Assembly (NCBI RefSeq): GCF_023370775.1
Contig: NZ_JAMCCQ010000002.1
Location: 372,001 to 436,000, forward strand
Source of the DNA: Marivita sp. GX14005
Lineage (GTDB): Bacteria > Pseudomonadota > Alphaproteobacteria > Rhodobacterales > Rhodobacteraceae
Direction: 5' to 3'
Length of the DNA: 64,000 nt
Below are positions 27,336 through 36,086 of the stretch, piece after piece; position 1 is the stretch's first letter, and every line of letters begins with the position of its first letter. The translations under genes were made by a program, and so were the position numbers. A model generated the notes under the pieces. The model was given only the letters and a program-made list of their open reading frames with translations. It was not told the origin of the DNA and made no database searches.

Positions 27336-28040
27336 TTACTCGTGGGTTTGGCACCGCCCCTTTAGCAGCAGCCAAAGCGCAAAGCCGATCTCGGACAATG
27401 TGACAATGCCCAGAAGCCCCGCGCGCAGGTAACCCAAGGCAACGGCATTCGGGTAGGCAAAGGCGAACGCGCTATCCAGGATGTAGCCGGCGCCCCCCAC
27501 AATTAAGCCGACGCCCAATATGCGCGGAAATAATCCGGATTTCAGGATCAATGCGCCCAAAAGCCAAAGGTGCAAGGTAAAGAAAATCTGCCAGACCCAG
27601 ACGCCGGAATCGTGCGCGTAGAGCATTGCGCTTGCCAGTTGCAGCCGTTGTGCTTCTGTGAATTCGGTGAGGAATGCCCCGTCGGCGAAGCGTAGCATCG
27701 CGGCGTAGAAGATCAGCATGACCGCCATTGTCGTAACCATGGTCAGACGTGACAGCGCGGCGGCAAGCGACAGGGTCGGATTGGTGGCGCGGAACATGAA
27801 AAACAGCATCGGCGTGATCAGCAGTTCCGCAAGCATCATTGTGACATCGCCGCCAATCCCGGCGAGAAACATCGGTCGTGCGTCTATCAGGGACTGCACC
27901 GACGCCGCCGGATCGCCCGGAACGTAGAGCTGCGACGGCACATAGGCGATCGCAAAGCCGCCGGACACCGCGATAAGCAAATACAGCGCGCCAGCGACGC
28001 GCGCATATGACCGAGACGCCGGGTCGGCAAAGACTGACAT
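27336..28040 (-). CDS. DUF4386 family membrane protein
   Basis: A 234-residue inner-membrane protein with about six hydrophobic helices. The opening RSYARVAGALYLLIAVSGGF and the following loop with YVPGDPAASVQSLIDA are typical of DUF4386 proteins, whose function is not established. It lies on the minus strand inside the ribosomal cluster, between rplP and rpmC. The next minus-strand gene (28159) lies upstream of it and could be cotranscribed across a 118-nt gap. Confidence 0.82.
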   Translation of the reverse strand: MSVFADPASRSYARVAGALYLLIAVSGGFAIAYVPSQLYVPGDPAASVQSLIDARPMFLAGIGGDVTMMLAELLITPMLFFMFRATNPTLSLAAALSRLTMVTTMAVMLIFYAAMLRFADGAFLTEFTEAQRLQLASAMLYAHDSGVWVWQIFFTLHLWLLGALILKSGLFPRILGVGLIVGGAGYILDSAFAFAYPNAVALGYLRAGLLGIVTLSEIGFALWLLLKGRCQTHE

Positions 28041-28158
28041 GGCATTTCCTTTCGGACGTTTCCATCACACACCCGGCGCGTTCTGTCCGCTCGGCCGCGT
28101 CGGTGCGCCTACGTCATACGAGAAATACCTCGCATCGCCAAAAAGCGAAAATCCGCAG

Positions 28159-28779
28159 CTACTCCCACCGATAATTGAAACTCACCGAAACCCGCTCGTC
28201 CTCGGACTGGTTCATCACCACCTCGTGGCGCAGCCAGCTTTCCCAGAGCAGCACATCGCCGACCGTCGGCTTGAGGTAGATGAAGCTGCGCATCTCCTCG
28301 CGGGCGTCCTTGCGGCGGGGCGGGGCGGCCATCATCATCGCGTGGCGCGGGTCTTCGAGCCTGAGCGCGGAGGCGCCTTCGGGCATGGCGACATATGTCG
28401 TGCCCGAGATCACCGAATGCGGGTGGATATGGGCCGAATGGTAGCCGCCTTCGGGCAGGATGTTGATCCAGAGATCCTCCAGCACGAGCTTGCGCCCATC
28501 GAGATCGAACTCGAGATCCTCGGCGAAGGCGGCGACATGCGCGTCGAGCGATTGCACCAGATCGGCGAAGATCGGGAAGCGCCAGGGCAGATCGGCGAGG
28601 GAGGCATAGGACGTATAGCCCGGATAGGCGTTGTCCTCGCACCATTGCTGGCCAGCCTCGTCATCTTCGGCGATCGCGAAACAGGAGTTTTCCATTTCTT
28701 CGGTGTCGATGCCTGGTCCGTGTTCGGACAGGGGTGCTTGGTAAAGGCGGGTCACGAAGAGGGAGGATATTGTGCTCAT
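28159..28779 (-). CDS. Putative 2-oxoglutarate/Fe(II)-type oxygenase (TIGR02466-like)
   Basis: A 206-residue cytosolic protein resembling the TIGR02466 family of putative 2OG-Fe(II) oxygenases. It has a jelly-roll-like core with SAHIHPHSVISGTTYVAMPE (candidate iron-binding HxH region) and a second histidine with a downstream Arg/Ser (LRHEVVMNQSEDERVSVSFN). The substrate is unknown. It sits on the minus strand in the rplP-rpmC interval. Its start lies 57 nt from the rpmC promoter on the other strand, a divergent arrangement. Confidence 0.72.
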   Translation of the reverse strand: MSTISSLFVTRLYQAPLSEHGPGIDTEEMENSCFAIAEDDEAGQQWCEDNAYPGYTSYASLADLPWRFPIFADLVQSLDAHVAAFAEDLEFDLDGRKLVLEDLWINILPEGGYHSAHIHPHSVISGTTYVAMPEGASALRLEDPRHAMMMAAPPRRKDAREEMRSFIYLKPTVGDVLLWESWLRHEVVMNQSEDERVSVSFNYRWE

Positions 28780-28835
28780 GAAACGCTCATATTACGAGTT
28801 GCTCGGCTTGGCGAGAGCCCGCGCGAACAAATGGG

Positions 28836-28864
28836 TTGCGCGCTGCCGCCATCCCGCCTATACG
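28836..28864 (+). promoter_or_regulatory. Candidate promoter for rpmC and downstream spc genes
   Basis: TTGCGC, exactly 17 nt, TATACG, then CCCCC. The 11-mer TATACGCCCCC is identical at the rplO promoter (35410-35420). It lies between the inserted minus-strand genes and rpmC, where a new start is needed. Confidence 0.6.
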
Positions 28865-28951
28865 CCCCCTTCATCCACCTCCACCGGGAATCAGGGTGAC
28901 CCGCGCCAATGACGGGGCCTGCCGGTGATGTTGATAGAAAGGAATGGCGAC

Positions 28952-29158
28952 ATGAACGCCAAGGAACTGAACGACAAGACGCCGGACCAGCTCCGCGACG
29001 AGCTTGTCTCGCTGAAGAAGGAGGCGTTCAACCTCCGTTTTCAGCAGGCCACGAGCCAGCTTGAGAATACCGCGCGCATTCGCCAGGTGCGCCGGGATGT
29101 TGCGCGGGTCAAGACCGTGCTGAACCAGAAGGCCGCCGCTGCGGCCAGCGACGCGTAA
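28952..29158 (+). CDS. rpmC: 50S ribosomal protein L29
   Basis: A 68-residue two-helix protein at the tunnel exit beside L23. It has [20 protein letters not shown] and the [20 protein letters not shown] helix, with an alanine-rich tail. ATG 28952 is preceded by AGAAAGGAATGGCGAC. rpsQ follows after 12 nt. Confidence 0.96.
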   Translation: MNAKELNDKTPDQLRDELVSLKKEAFNLRFQQATSQLENTARIRQVRRDVARVKTVLNQKAAAAASDA

Positions 29159-29170
29159 GGAGCCGGCAAG

Positions 29171-29401
29171 ATGCCCAAACGTATTCTTCAAGGCACCGTC
29201 ACATCGACAGCCAACGCCCAGACCGTGACTGTTTCGGTGGAGCGCCGCTTCAAGCACCCGGTTCTTCAGAAGACGATCCGGAAGTCGAAGAAATATCGCG
29301 CCCATGACGAGGCCGAGAAATTCGCCGTAGGCGACGTTGTCCGTATCCAGGAATGTGCGCCGAAATCGAAGACCAAACGCTGGGAGGTTGTTGCTGAATA
29401 A
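29171..29401 (+). CDS. rpsQ: 30S ribosomal protein S17
   Basis: A 76-residue OB-fold protein and early 16S binder. It has [40 protein letters not shown] and the [20 protein letters not shown] signature. It is followed by a 78-nt gap to rplN without a clear terminator. Confidence 0.97.
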   Translation: MPKRILQGTVTSTANAQTVTVSVERRFKHPVLQKTIRKSKKYRAHDEAEKFAVGDVVRIQECAPKSKTKRWEVVAE

Positions 29402-29479
29402 GCAACGGCCTTTCGGCATTTACGAAACCCCCGGGCCAATGCCTCTGAGAGAGCGGTCCGGGACGTCGGGAGACCAAAC

Positions 29480-29848
29480 ATGATCCAGATGCAGACCAAT
29501 CTGGATGTCGCTGACAACTCCGGCGCACGCCGAGTTCAGTGCATCAAGGTTCTGGGTGGGTCCAAGCGGAAATACGCGTCGGTGGGTGACATCATCGTCG
29601 TTTCCGTGAAGGAAGCCATCCCGCGCGGTCGCGTGAAAAAAGGGGACGTCCGCAAGGCCGTCGTCGTGCGCACCGCAAAGGAAGTTCGCCGTGAAGACGG
29701 CACAGCCATCCGTTTCGACCGCAACGCCGCGGTGATCCTGAACAATTCGGGTGAACCCATCGGCACGCGTATCTTCGGACCGGTCGTGCGCGAGCTGCGC
29801 GCCAAGAACTTCATGAAGATCATCTCGCTTGCTCCGGAGGTGCTGTAA
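29480..29848 (+). CDS. rplN: 50S ribosomal protein L14
   Basis: A 122-residue L14, in the intersubunit bridge and the binding site of silencing factor RsfS. It shows [20 protein letters not shown] and [20 protein letters not shown], ending [10 protein letters not shown]. Its stop overlaps the rplX start by one base. Confidence 0.98.
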   Translation: MIQMQTNLDVADNSGARRVQCIKVLGGSKRKYASVGDIIVVSVKEAIPRGRVKKGDVRKAVVVRTAKEVRREDGTAIRFDRNAAVILNNSGEPIGTRIFGPVVRELRAKNFMKIISLAPEVL

Positions 29849-30159
29849 TGGCTGCGAAACTCCGTAAAGGCGACAAGGTCGTCGTGCTCGCCGGCAAGGA
29901 CAGGGGCAAGGAAGGCACCATCGCATCCGTCGATCCCAAGGCGGGCAAGGCCGTGGTCGATGGTGTGAACATGGCGATCCGCCATGTGCGCCAGTCCCAG
30001 ACGAGCCAGGGCGGCCGCACACCCAAGGCGATGCCGATCGATCTGAGCAATCTCGCGCTGATCGATGCGAACGGCAAACCGACCCGCGTCGGCTTCAAGG
30101 TCGAAGGCGACAAGAAGGTCCGTTATGCCAAGACAACAGGGGATGTGATCGATGCTTGA
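29848..30159 (+). CDS. rplX: 50S ribosomal protein L24
   Basis: A 103-residue assembly-initiator protein with a KOW motif ([20 protein letters not shown]). It continues with [20 protein letters not shown] and [20 protein letters not shown]. It overlaps rplE by 8 nt, so the pair is likely coupled. Confidence 0.97.
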   Translation: MAAKLRKGDKVVVLAGKDRGKEGTIASVDPKAGKAVVDGVNMAIRHVRQSQTSQGGRTPKAMPIDLSNLALIDANGKPTRVGFKVEGDKKVRYAKTTGDVIDA

Positions 30160-30712
30160 TGCTGCAAACTACACCCCGCGTCTGAAGACGACGTTCCGGG
30201 AGACGATCAAGCCCGCTCTGAAGGAAGAGTTCGGCTACAAGAACGATCTGATGATCCCGCGTCTCGACAAGATCGTGCTGAATATCGGTTGCGGTGCCGA
30301 AGCTGTCAAAGACAGCAAGAAGGCGAAATCGGCGGTTGAGGATCTGACCAAGATCGCCGGCCAGCAGGCCGTGACGACCAAGGCGAAGAAATCCATCGCC
30401 GGCTTCCGCGTTCGCGAGGAAATGCCGCTCGGTGCCAAGGTCACGCTGCGCGGCGACCGGATGTATGATTTCCTCGATCGCCTGATCACCGTGGCGATGC
30501 CCCGCATCCGCGACTTCCGCGGTGTGAAGCCGTCCTTCGATGGCCGCGGCAACTTTGCCATGGGCATGAAAGAGCACATCGTGTTCCCCGAGATCGACTT
30601 CGACAAGGTCGATGAGGTTTGGGGGATGGACATCATCATCACGACGACCGCAAAGACCGATGCGGAAGCCAAGGCGCTGTTGAAGCATTTCAACATGCCG
30701 TTCAACGCCTGA
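30152..30712 (+). CDS. rplE: 50S ribosomal protein L5
   Basis: A 186-residue 5S rRNA-binding protein. Family blocks include [44 protein letters not shown]-like [20 protein letters not shown] and [20 protein letters not shown]. It starts inside the rplX 3' end. rpsN follows after 14 nt. Confidence 0.98.
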   Translation: MLDAANYTPRLKTTFRETIKPALKEEFGYKNDLMIPRLDKIVLNIGCGAEAVKDSKKAKSAVEDLTKIAGQQAVTTKAKKSIAGFRVREEMPLGAKVTLRGDRMYDFLDRLITVAMPRIRDFRGVKPSFDGRGNFAMGMKEHIVFPEIDFDKVDEVWGMDIIITTTAKTDAEAKALLKHFNMPFNA

Positions 30713-30726
30713 GGGGATCCGAATTC

Positions 30727-31032
30727 ATGGCGAAGAAAGCAATGATCGAACGCGAGAAGAAGCGGCAGCGGCTGGTGGCGAAATACGCCGACAAGCGCGC
30801 ATCGCTCAAGGAAATCGCGAATGACGAAAGCAAGCCGATGGAAGAGCGTTTCAAGGCGCGCCTGAAGCTTGCGAAACTGCCGCGGAACAGCGCGCCTTCG
30901 CGCCTGCACAACCGCTGCATGCTCACCGGGCGTCCGCATGCCTATTACCGTAAACTCAAGGTCAGCCGGATCGCGCTTCGCGAGCTTGCCAGCAATGGCA
31001 AGGCTCCCGGCATGGTCAAGTCGAGCTGGTAA
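30727..31032 (+). CDS. rpsN: 30S ribosomal protein S14 (zinc-free type)
   Basis: A 101-residue S14 of the long form lacking the CXXC zinc motif. It has [20 protein letters not shown] and the C-terminal [23 protein letters not shown] 30727 fits the family; the ORF is open further upstream inside rplE. rpsH follows after 12 nt. Confidence 0.97.
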   Translation: MAKKAMIEREKKRQRLVAKYADKRASLKEIANDESKPMEERFKARLKLAKLPRNSAPSRLHNRCMLTGRPHAYYRKLKVSRIALRELASNGKAPGMVKSSW

Positions 31033-31044
31033 GGAGGGTTTGGC

Positions 31045-31437
31045 ATGAACGATCCAGTCGGTGATATGCTCACCCGTATCCGCAACGCCCAAATGCGCGG
31101 CAAGTCGACCACGTTGACGCCCGCATCCAAGCTGCGTGCGCGTGTGCTCGACGTGATGGCGGATGAAGGTTACATCCGCGGTTACGAGGAAACCAAGGAC
31201 GAGCGGGGCCACCCCGCTTTCGAAATCAGCCTGAAATACTATGACGGCACCCCGGTCATCCGCGAAATCAAGCGCGTGTCCAAGCCGGGCCGCCGCGTGT
31301 ATCTCGGCGTGAAGGATGTCCCGCAGGTCCGCCAGGGTCTCGGCGTGTCCATCGTGTCCACGTCCAAGGGCGTCATGACAGATGCAAACGCTCGCAGCCA
31401 GAATGTTGGCGGCGAAGTGCTTTGCACCGTCTTCTAA
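31045..31437 (+). CDS. rpsH: 30S ribosomal protein S8
   Basis: A 130-residue 16S helix-21 binder; in E. coli it represses the spc operon. It has [20 protein letters not shown], the [20 protein letters not shown] middle and [20 protein letters not shown] near the end. AAGGAGGG precedes the ATG. rplF follows after 13 nt. Confidence 0.98.
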   Translation: MNDPVGDMLTRIRNAQMRGKSTTLTPASKLRARVLDVMADEGYIRGYEETKDERGHPAFEISLKYYDGTPVIREIKRVSKPGRRVYLGVKDVPQVRQGLGVSIVSTSKGVMTDANARSQNVGGEVLCTVF

Positions 31438-31450
31438 GGAGGTCTGGTTA

Positions 31451-31984
31451 ATGTCTCGTATTGGCAAGAAACCGGTCGAGCTGCCCTCGGGTGTCTCTGC
31501 ATCCGTGTCGGGCCAGACCGTCGAAGTGAAGGGCCCCAAGGGCACCCAAAGCTTCACCGCGACCGATGATGTCACCATCACGGTCGAGGACAATGTGATC
31601 AAGGTTGACCCGCGCGGCAAATCCAAGCGCGCACGCCAGCAGTGGGGCATGTCCCGCACGATGGTGGCGAACCTGGTGCATGGCGTGACCGACACGTTCA
31701 AGAAGGAACTGGAAATCCAGGGCGTCGGCTACCGGGCGCAGCTTCAGGGCAATGTCCTGAAACTGAACCTCGGCCTGAGCCATGATGTCGATTTCCAGAT
31801 CCCCGAAGGTGTGACGGTGACCGTGCCCAAGCAGACCGAGATCGTGGTCGAAGGCCATGATTACCAGCAGGTCGGGCAGGTCGCGGCCAACATCCGCGAA
31901 TGGCGTCCGCCGGAGCCCTACAAGGGCAAGGGCATTCGCTACAAGGGCGAGTTTATCTTCCGCAAGGAAGGCAAGAAGAAGTAA
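31451..31984 (+). CDS. rplF: 50S ribosomal protein L6
   Basis: A 177-residue L6 near the sarcin-ricin loop. It has [20 protein letters not shown], the internal duplicate fold, and [20 protein letters not shown] followed by [31 protein letters not shown] precedes ATG 31451. rplR follows after 12 nt. Confidence 0.98.
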   Translation: MSRIGKKPVELPSGVSASVSGQTVEVKGPKGTQSFTATDDVTITVEDNVIKVDPRGKSKRARQQWGMSRTMVANLVHGVTDTFKKELEIQGVGYRAQLQGNVLKLNLGLSHDVDFQIPEGVTVTVPKQTEIVVEGHDYQQVGQVAANIREWRPPEPYKGKGIRYKGEFIFRKEGKKK

Positions 31985-31996
31985 GGACGCAAGGAC

Positions 31997-32353
31997 ATGG
32001 CAAACAGTAAACGTGATCTGTTCCAGAAGCGCCGCCTGCGCGTTCGGAACAAGCTCCGCAAGGTCAATGCCGGGCGTCCGCGCCTGAGCGTTCACCGTTC
32101 CAACAAGAACATCAGCGTTCAGCTGATCGACGATGTGAACGGCGTGACGTTGGCATCGGCCTCGACGATGGAAAAGGATCTTTCCGGCGGCAAGAACGAC
32201 GTCGAAGCGGCCACCAAGGTGGGCGCGGCGATCGCCGAGCGCGCCAAGAAGGCCGGTATCGAAGAGGCCTATTTCGACCGTGGCGGGTTCCTCTTCCACG
32301 GCCGCGTCAAGGCGCTTGCCGATGCGGCCCGTGAAGGCGGTTTGAAACTCTGA
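31997..32353 (+). CDS. rplR: 50S ribosomal protein L18
   Basis: A 118-residue 5S rRNA binder. It has [40 protein letters not shown] and the ending [16 protein letters not shown]. It is followed by a 134-nt gap before rpsE with a GCCGGGCC-TTG-GGCCCGGC-type hairpin (32361-32379). Confidence 0.97.
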   Translation: MANSKRDLFQKRRLRVRNKLRKVNAGRPRLSVHRSNKNISVQLIDDVNGVTLASASTMEKDLSGGKNDVEAATKVGAAIAERAKKAGIEEAYFDRGGFLFHGRVKALADAAREGGLKL

Positions 32354-32360
32354 AATCTGT

Positions 32361-32379
32361 GCCGGGCCTTGGGCCCGGC
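32361..32379 (+). repeat. GC hairpin in rplR-rpsE gap
   Basis: An 8-bp stem GCCGGGCC pairs with GGCCCGGC around a 3-nt loop, 7 nt after the rplR stop. There is no T-run; it may be an mRNA-stability or pausing structure. Confidence 0.5.
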
Positions 32380-32487
32380 GCATGATTTGCGGAAGGCTCG
32401 TCCTTCCCGATGATCCGGGAGCGCCAAGGCTCACCTGGATTGGACAACCGGGCCCGAGCGCCCTTGAAGCAAAGGATGCCTGAAAAC

Positions 32488-33078
32488 ATGGCAGAACGTG
32501 AAAACCGTCGGGGCAATCGCCGCGACCGCGAAGAGCAAACCCCGGAATTCGCCGATCGCCTCGTCGCGATCAACCGGGTGTCTAAGACCGTCAAGGGTGG
32601 TAAGCGTTTCGGCTTTGCCGCGCTTGTCGTCGTGGGCGATCAGAAAGGCCGTGTCGGCTTCGGCAAGGGCAAGGCCAAGGAAGTGCCCGAGGCGATCCGC
32701 AAGGCGACCGAGCAGGCCAAGCGCAAGATGATGCGCGTTCCGCTGAAAGAGGGCCGCACCCTGCATCACGATGTCGAGGGCCGTCATGGCGCGGGCCGCG
32801 TCACCATGCGCACCGCACCGACCGGCACCGGGATCATCGCGGGTGGTCCGATGCGGGCCGTCTTCGAGATGCTTGGCGTTCAGGACGTGGTTGCCAAGTC
32901 GATCGGCTCGCAGAATCCCTATAACATGATCCGCGCCACGCTGGACGGTCTGGGCCGCGAAGCCAGCCCCCGCTCCGTCGCACAGCGCCGCGGCAAGAAA
33001 GTGGCCGATATCCTGCCCAAGCGCGACGATCACCCGCGCGCCGATGGCGAGCAGGCCCCCGTGTCCGAGGAGGCATAA
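32488..33078 (+). CDS. rpsE: 30S ribosomal protein S5
   Basis: A 196-residue S5, with roles in mRNA unwinding and fidelity. It has [20 protein letters not shown], the double-stranded RNA-binding region [20 protein letters not shown], and [21 protein letters not shown] use ATG 32488 (MAERENRR); ATG 32476 lies directly against the AAAGG and is badly spaced. The N-terminus has a basic/acidic extension ([13 protein letters not shown]). rpmD follows 3 nt later. Confidence 0.96.
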   Translation: MAERENRRGNRRDREEQTPEFADRLVAINRVSKTVKGGKRFGFAALVVVGDQKGRVGFGKGKAKEVPEAIRKATEQAKRKMMRVPLKEGRTLHHDVEGRHGAGRVTMRTAPTGTGIIAGGPMRAVFEMLGVQDVVAKSIGSQNPYNMIRATLDGLGREASPRSVAQRRGKKVADILPKRDDHPRADGEQAPVSEEA

Positions 33079-33081
33079 ACC

Positions 33082-33270
33082 ATGGCAAAGACAATCGTCG
33101 TCAAGCAGGTCGGCTCGCCGATCCGTCGCCCCGCCATTCAGCGCCAGACGCTGATTGGCCTTGGGCTGAACAAGATGAACCGCACCCGCGAGCTCGAAGA
33201 CACCCCCGCCGTGCGCGGCATGGTGGCCAAGGTCTCGCATATGGTCGAGATCATCGAAGAAAAGGGCTGA
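33082..33270 (+). CDS. rpmD: 50S ribosomal protein L30
   Basis: A 62-residue small L30. It has [40 protein letters not shown] and [19 protein letters not shown]. In many bacteria rplO follows at once. Here tandem dyads, a terminator and three inserted genes intervene. Confidence 0.97.
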   Translation: MAKTIVVKQVGSPIRRPAIQRQTLIGLGLNKMNRTRELEDTPAVRGMVAKVSHMVEIIEEKG

Positions 33271-33310
33271 GTTTCCGTCAACGGAAACTCCCGTTCGCGT
33301 CGACGCGAAC
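33270..33310 (+). repeat. Tandem post-stop dyads after rpmD (element b)
   Basis: The first dyad, AGTTTCCGTCAACGGAAACT (33270-33289), has 9-bp arms around CA and starts on the last base of the stop codon. After CCC comes GTTCGCGTCGACGCGAAC (33293-33310), perfect over 18 nt. The geometry (20+3+18) is identical to element a after rplA, while both arms differ with compensating changes. A terminator follows, as in element a. Confidence 0.85.
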
Positions 33311-33325
33311 GCCGCCTGGCCTCAA

Positions 33326-33357
33326 GCGCCCTCCGAGAATTCGGGGGGCGCTTTCTT
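33326..33357 (+). terminator. Terminator of the rpmC-rpmD unit
   Basis: An 11-bp stem GCGCCCTCCGA/TCGGGGGGCGC (one T-G wobble) with loop GAAT, then TTTCTT. Confidence 0.82.
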
Positions 33358-33414
33358 GTGCGATGATCGCGGCGCGCTATGCTTCTTCCTGAAATGACAA
33401 CAGGGAGGCTTTTC

Positions 33415-34185
33415 ATGACTTTCACGCGCAGAACTCTCATCGCATCCGCCGGCGCCGCCGGCGCGGTCACGTTCCTGCCCTTCCGGGTGCGCTCCGCAAC
33501 GGAGGGTGCCGACAGCTTTGCCTTCGACGGGGGCGAAATCTTCGTGCATCCGGTGGAGCATGCGTCCTTCGTCATGCAAACGCCCGCCGGCACGATCTAT
33601 GTCGATCCCGTCGGGGCGGCGGATCGATATTCCGATCTGCCGGCCCCGGATCTCATCCTGATCACCCATGAGCATGGCGATCACTACAATGCCGAGACGC
33701 TGGGCGCCGTGATGACTGACCAGACGCGGATGATCACCAATCCAGCGGTGTTCGACATGCTTCCCGAAGATCTGGCCTCACGTGCGTCGGCGATGGCGAA
33801 TGGCGATGAGATGGACATGGATGGCATAACCGTCAACGCGATCCCGGCCTACAACATGACGGAAGGGCGCCTGCAATTCCATCCCGAAGGGCGCGACAAC
33901 GGCTATGTGCTCGATTTCGGAGGCTTTCGGGTCTACATCTCCGGCGATACGGAGGATATCCCGGCGATGCGCGAGCTGGAAAATATCGATCTGGCCTTCG
34001 TCTGCATGAACTTGCCCTTCACGATGGATGCCTCCGCCGCGGCGTCCGCAGTATCCGATTTCGCGCCGACCTTCGTCTATCCCTACCACTATCGCGGCCG
34101 CGATGGAGGAACGCAGGATCCGGCCGAGTTCGCGAAAATGGTGGAGGGTGATGTCGAAGTGAGAATGGGGGAGTGGTATGGCTAA
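33415..34185 (+). CDS. Exported MBL-fold metallo-hydrolase
   Basis: A 256-residue beta-lactamase-fold hydrolase of the UlaG-like/L-ascorbate-lactonase-related group. The N-terminus RRTLIASAGAAGAV is a likely Tat signal, so it is probably folded in the cytoplasm and exported to the periplasm with its metals. The metal motif HEHGDH is present near residue 85, with the GYVLDFGGFRVYISGDTED region carrying a ligand aspartate and YPYHYRG a C-terminal histidine. ATG 33415 has GGGAGG upstream. It is inserted between rpmD and rplO. The substrate is unknown. Confidence 0.83.
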   Translation: MTFTRRTLIASAGAAGAVTFLPFRVRSATEGADSFAFDGGEIFVHPVEHASFVMQTPAGTIYVDPVGAADRYSDLPAPDLILITHEHGDHYNAETLGAVMTDQTRMITNPAVFDMLPEDLASRASAMANGDEMDMDGITVNAIPAYNMTEGRLQFHPEGRDNGYVLDFGGFRVYISGDTEDIPAMRELENIDLAFVCMNLPFTMDASAAASAVSDFAPTFVYPYHYRGRDGGTQDPAEFAKMVEGDVEVRMGEWYG

Positions 34186-34364
34186 GTGTTTACGAGTAAC
34201 TTCATTTAGTTCACCCCGCTATACGTTTCTATTGCATGACGGTCACAGGTGTCGGTTTGGATTAGCTCAATTCTATTGTAGGTTGTTCGCTGGTAAACTA
34301 GCGTTTCGAAGACCGGTATCCGAAGCGTTCGCGTTCTGATGCCTGACAGCTGAGTAGAGAGAGT

Positions 34365-35000
34365 ATGTATATGACCGACCGCACACCTGTCTCTTCCAGA
34401 TCGGACGATGCAACGCTTGTCACCTCCGAAAGCGCGAAGATCCCCCATCCTCTGGATACCCGGTGGCATGTTCAAATCAACGGTCAGGTATACGGCCCGT
34501 TTTCAGGGCATGACTTGAAGGAGCAAGCCGCAGAAGGTCGATTCGAGTTCGATAGTCTGGTGCAAAGAGTGGGTGGGCCGGACAAATGGCTGCAAGCTAG
34601 CGAAGAGCGCTCGCTCAAAAGGTTCTTCATTCCTGAATCGCCCCAATCGCCTCCGAAATCTCCGTCAGTTGCCGCCGGTGGCGGTGCTCAAGTTGTGAAT
34701 GTAACGAACACGATCACGGCACCCGCGTATATCGGAGAGAAGCCGGTAGACAAGTCGCCGTGGGTTGCAGCACTTCTATCTCTACTTATCGTTGGAGTGG
34801 GGCAAATGTATAATGGGCAAGTCGGCAAGGGTATTCTTATGCTGATCGGTTGCATATTCCTGTGGAGTATAATGCTGGGCTGGATTGTGAATCTATGGTC
34901 GATCGTTGACGCATGGTCGGTCGCATCGCGGAAACATGATGCGTTTGAACGATGGATGGAGGCAAATGCGGCGGCTGCCCGCGCGCAACATGCGGCTTGA
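34365..35000 (+). CDS. GYF_2 domain plus TM2 domain membrane protein
   Basis: A 211-residue protein. Residues about 34-80 (WHVQINGQVYGPFSGHDLKE to GGPDKWLQA) form a GYF_2-type domain, usually a proline-rich-peptide or protein-interaction module. A proline-rich linker (PESPQSPPKSPS) follows. Residues about 130-190 are a TM2 domain of two helices with VGVGQMYNGQVGKG between or at their start. ATG 34365 or 34371 could be used, both after GAGAGAG. The DNA is visibly A+T-richer than the flanking ribosomal genes, suggesting acquisition. Function unknown. Confidence 0.8.
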   Translation: MYMTDRTPVSSRSDDATLVTSESAKIPHPLDTRWHVQINGQVYGPFSGHDLKEQAAEGRFEFDSLVQRVGGPDKWLQASEERSLKRFFIPESPQSPPKSPSVAAGGGAQVVNVTNTITAPAYIGEKPVDKSPWVAALLSLLIVGVGQMYNGQVGKGILMLIGCIFLWSIMLGWIVNLWSIVDAWSVASRKHDAFERWMEANAAAARAQHAA

Positions 35001-35358
35001 CGTCGGTTTCACAGTGGCTTGGGTTCGACATTTCCCGCCAGTTTTGCGCGCCCTCGCCATCAAGGTCGGCGCGCGACCTGCAGGTCAGGTTGCAATGTTG
35101 CTTGCGGTCTTCCCTGTCGTGCTTCCGGCACAGATGTTGTCGTTTATAATCGCCTGCCGCGGCCTCACCCGTTCGGACGCGCAGCGCCAGCGCTGGCTTA
35201 TGATTGCAACAGTTGCAGTTGTTAACATGATCGTAAGTTGCATCGCTATCGCTATGCTTTGGGCCTACATCTCGGACGCAGTGTTTGATCTTATGGAGCA
35301 ATCGCCATTTTGGCCGCGCCTTGACTCTTCACCCGATTTAAGCCCGATCGAAGTATGA
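34990..35358 (+). CDS. Small two-helix membrane protein, unknown function
   Basis: A 122-residue hydrophobic protein. I start it at ATG 34990, which overlaps the GYF_2/TM2 gene by 11 nt; the frame is open further left. Two strong membrane segments are visible (VAMLLAVFPVVLPAQMLSFI and ATVAVVNMIVSCIAIAMLWA), with a basic stretch TRSDAQRQR between them. The overlap suggests coupling to the upstream protein. I recognise no family; it is likely but not certain to be real. Confidence 0.55.
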   Translation: MRLDVGFTVAWVRHFPPVLRALAIKVGARPAGQVAMLLAVFPVVLPAQMLSFIIACRGLTRSDAQRQRWLMIATVAVVNMIVSCIAIAMLWAYISDAVFDLMEQSPFWPRLDSSPDLSPIEV

Positions 35359-35386
35359 ATTTCGCAAGCGCTTTTCCCACTTGCAC

Positions 35387-35415
35387 TTGATCCCGTTCGG
35401 CCAACGCTCTATACG
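35387..35415 (+). promoter_or_regulatory. Promoter for rplO-secY-adk
   Basis: TTGATC, exactly 17 nt, TATACG, then CCCCC. It falls just after the inserted membrane-protein genes and 94 nt before rplO, and shares the 11-mer TATACGCCCCC with the rpmC promoter. Confidence 0.65.
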
Positions 35416-35508
35416 CCCCCGGTGGCCTCAGTCGTCACGATTCACGATCAAAAAAGCCGTGTGCGCCCCGTATCGCTTCGGGGGTGTTTCCGGCAAAGGA
35501 GAAGCGAC

Positions 35509-35982
35509 ATGAAATTGAATGAACTGCGCGACAACCCCGGCGCGACCAAGCGCAAGAAGCGCGTCGGGCGCGGGCCCGGCTCCGGTGTGGGCAAGATGGG
35601 TGGCCGTGGTATCAAGGGTCAGAAATCCCGCTCGGGCGTAGCGATCAAGGGCTATGAAGGCGGCCAGATGCCGATCTACCAGCGCCTGCCCAAGCGCGGC
35701 TTCAACAAGCCGAACCGCAAGTCCTTCGCGGTCATCAACCTCGGTTTGATCCAGAAATTCGTCGATGCCGGCAAGCTCGATGCGGGCAATGCAATCGACG
35801 AAGATGCACTGATCGCGGCCGGCGCGGTTCGGCGCAAGCTGGACGGGATTCGCGTTTTGGCCAAGGGCGATCTTTCGGCCAAGGTGAACCTCACCGTCAC
35901 CGGCGCATCCAAGTCCGCTGTCGAAGCGGTCGAGAAGGCGGGCGGTTCCCTGACGGTCACAAGCGCGCAGGCAGCCGAATAA
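35509..35982 (+). CDS. rplO: 50S ribosomal protein L15
   Basis: A 157-residue L15, a late-assembly protein. It has [40 protein letters not shown] and [20 protein letters not shown]. The ATG at 35509 follows AAAGGAGAAGCGAC. It resumes the spc gene order after the inserted block and leads into secY after about 100 nt. Confidence 0.98.
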   Translation: MKLNELRDNPGATKRKKRVGRGPGSGVGKMGGRGIKGQKSRSGVAIKGYEGGQMPIYQRLPKRGFNKPNRKSFAVINLGLIQKFVDAGKLDAGNAIDEDALIAAGAVRRKLDGIRVLAKGDLSAKVNLTVTGASKSAVEAVEKAGGSLTVTSAQAAE

Positions 35983-36086
35983 ACGGTTGTGAGCGGCGCG
36001 CGCGCCGCTTACATAGCCGCGAGAGCTTTCCAAACGCCGCCTGAGCCGGACCGCTCATGGCGGCGTTCATCATAAAAGAGACCCGC

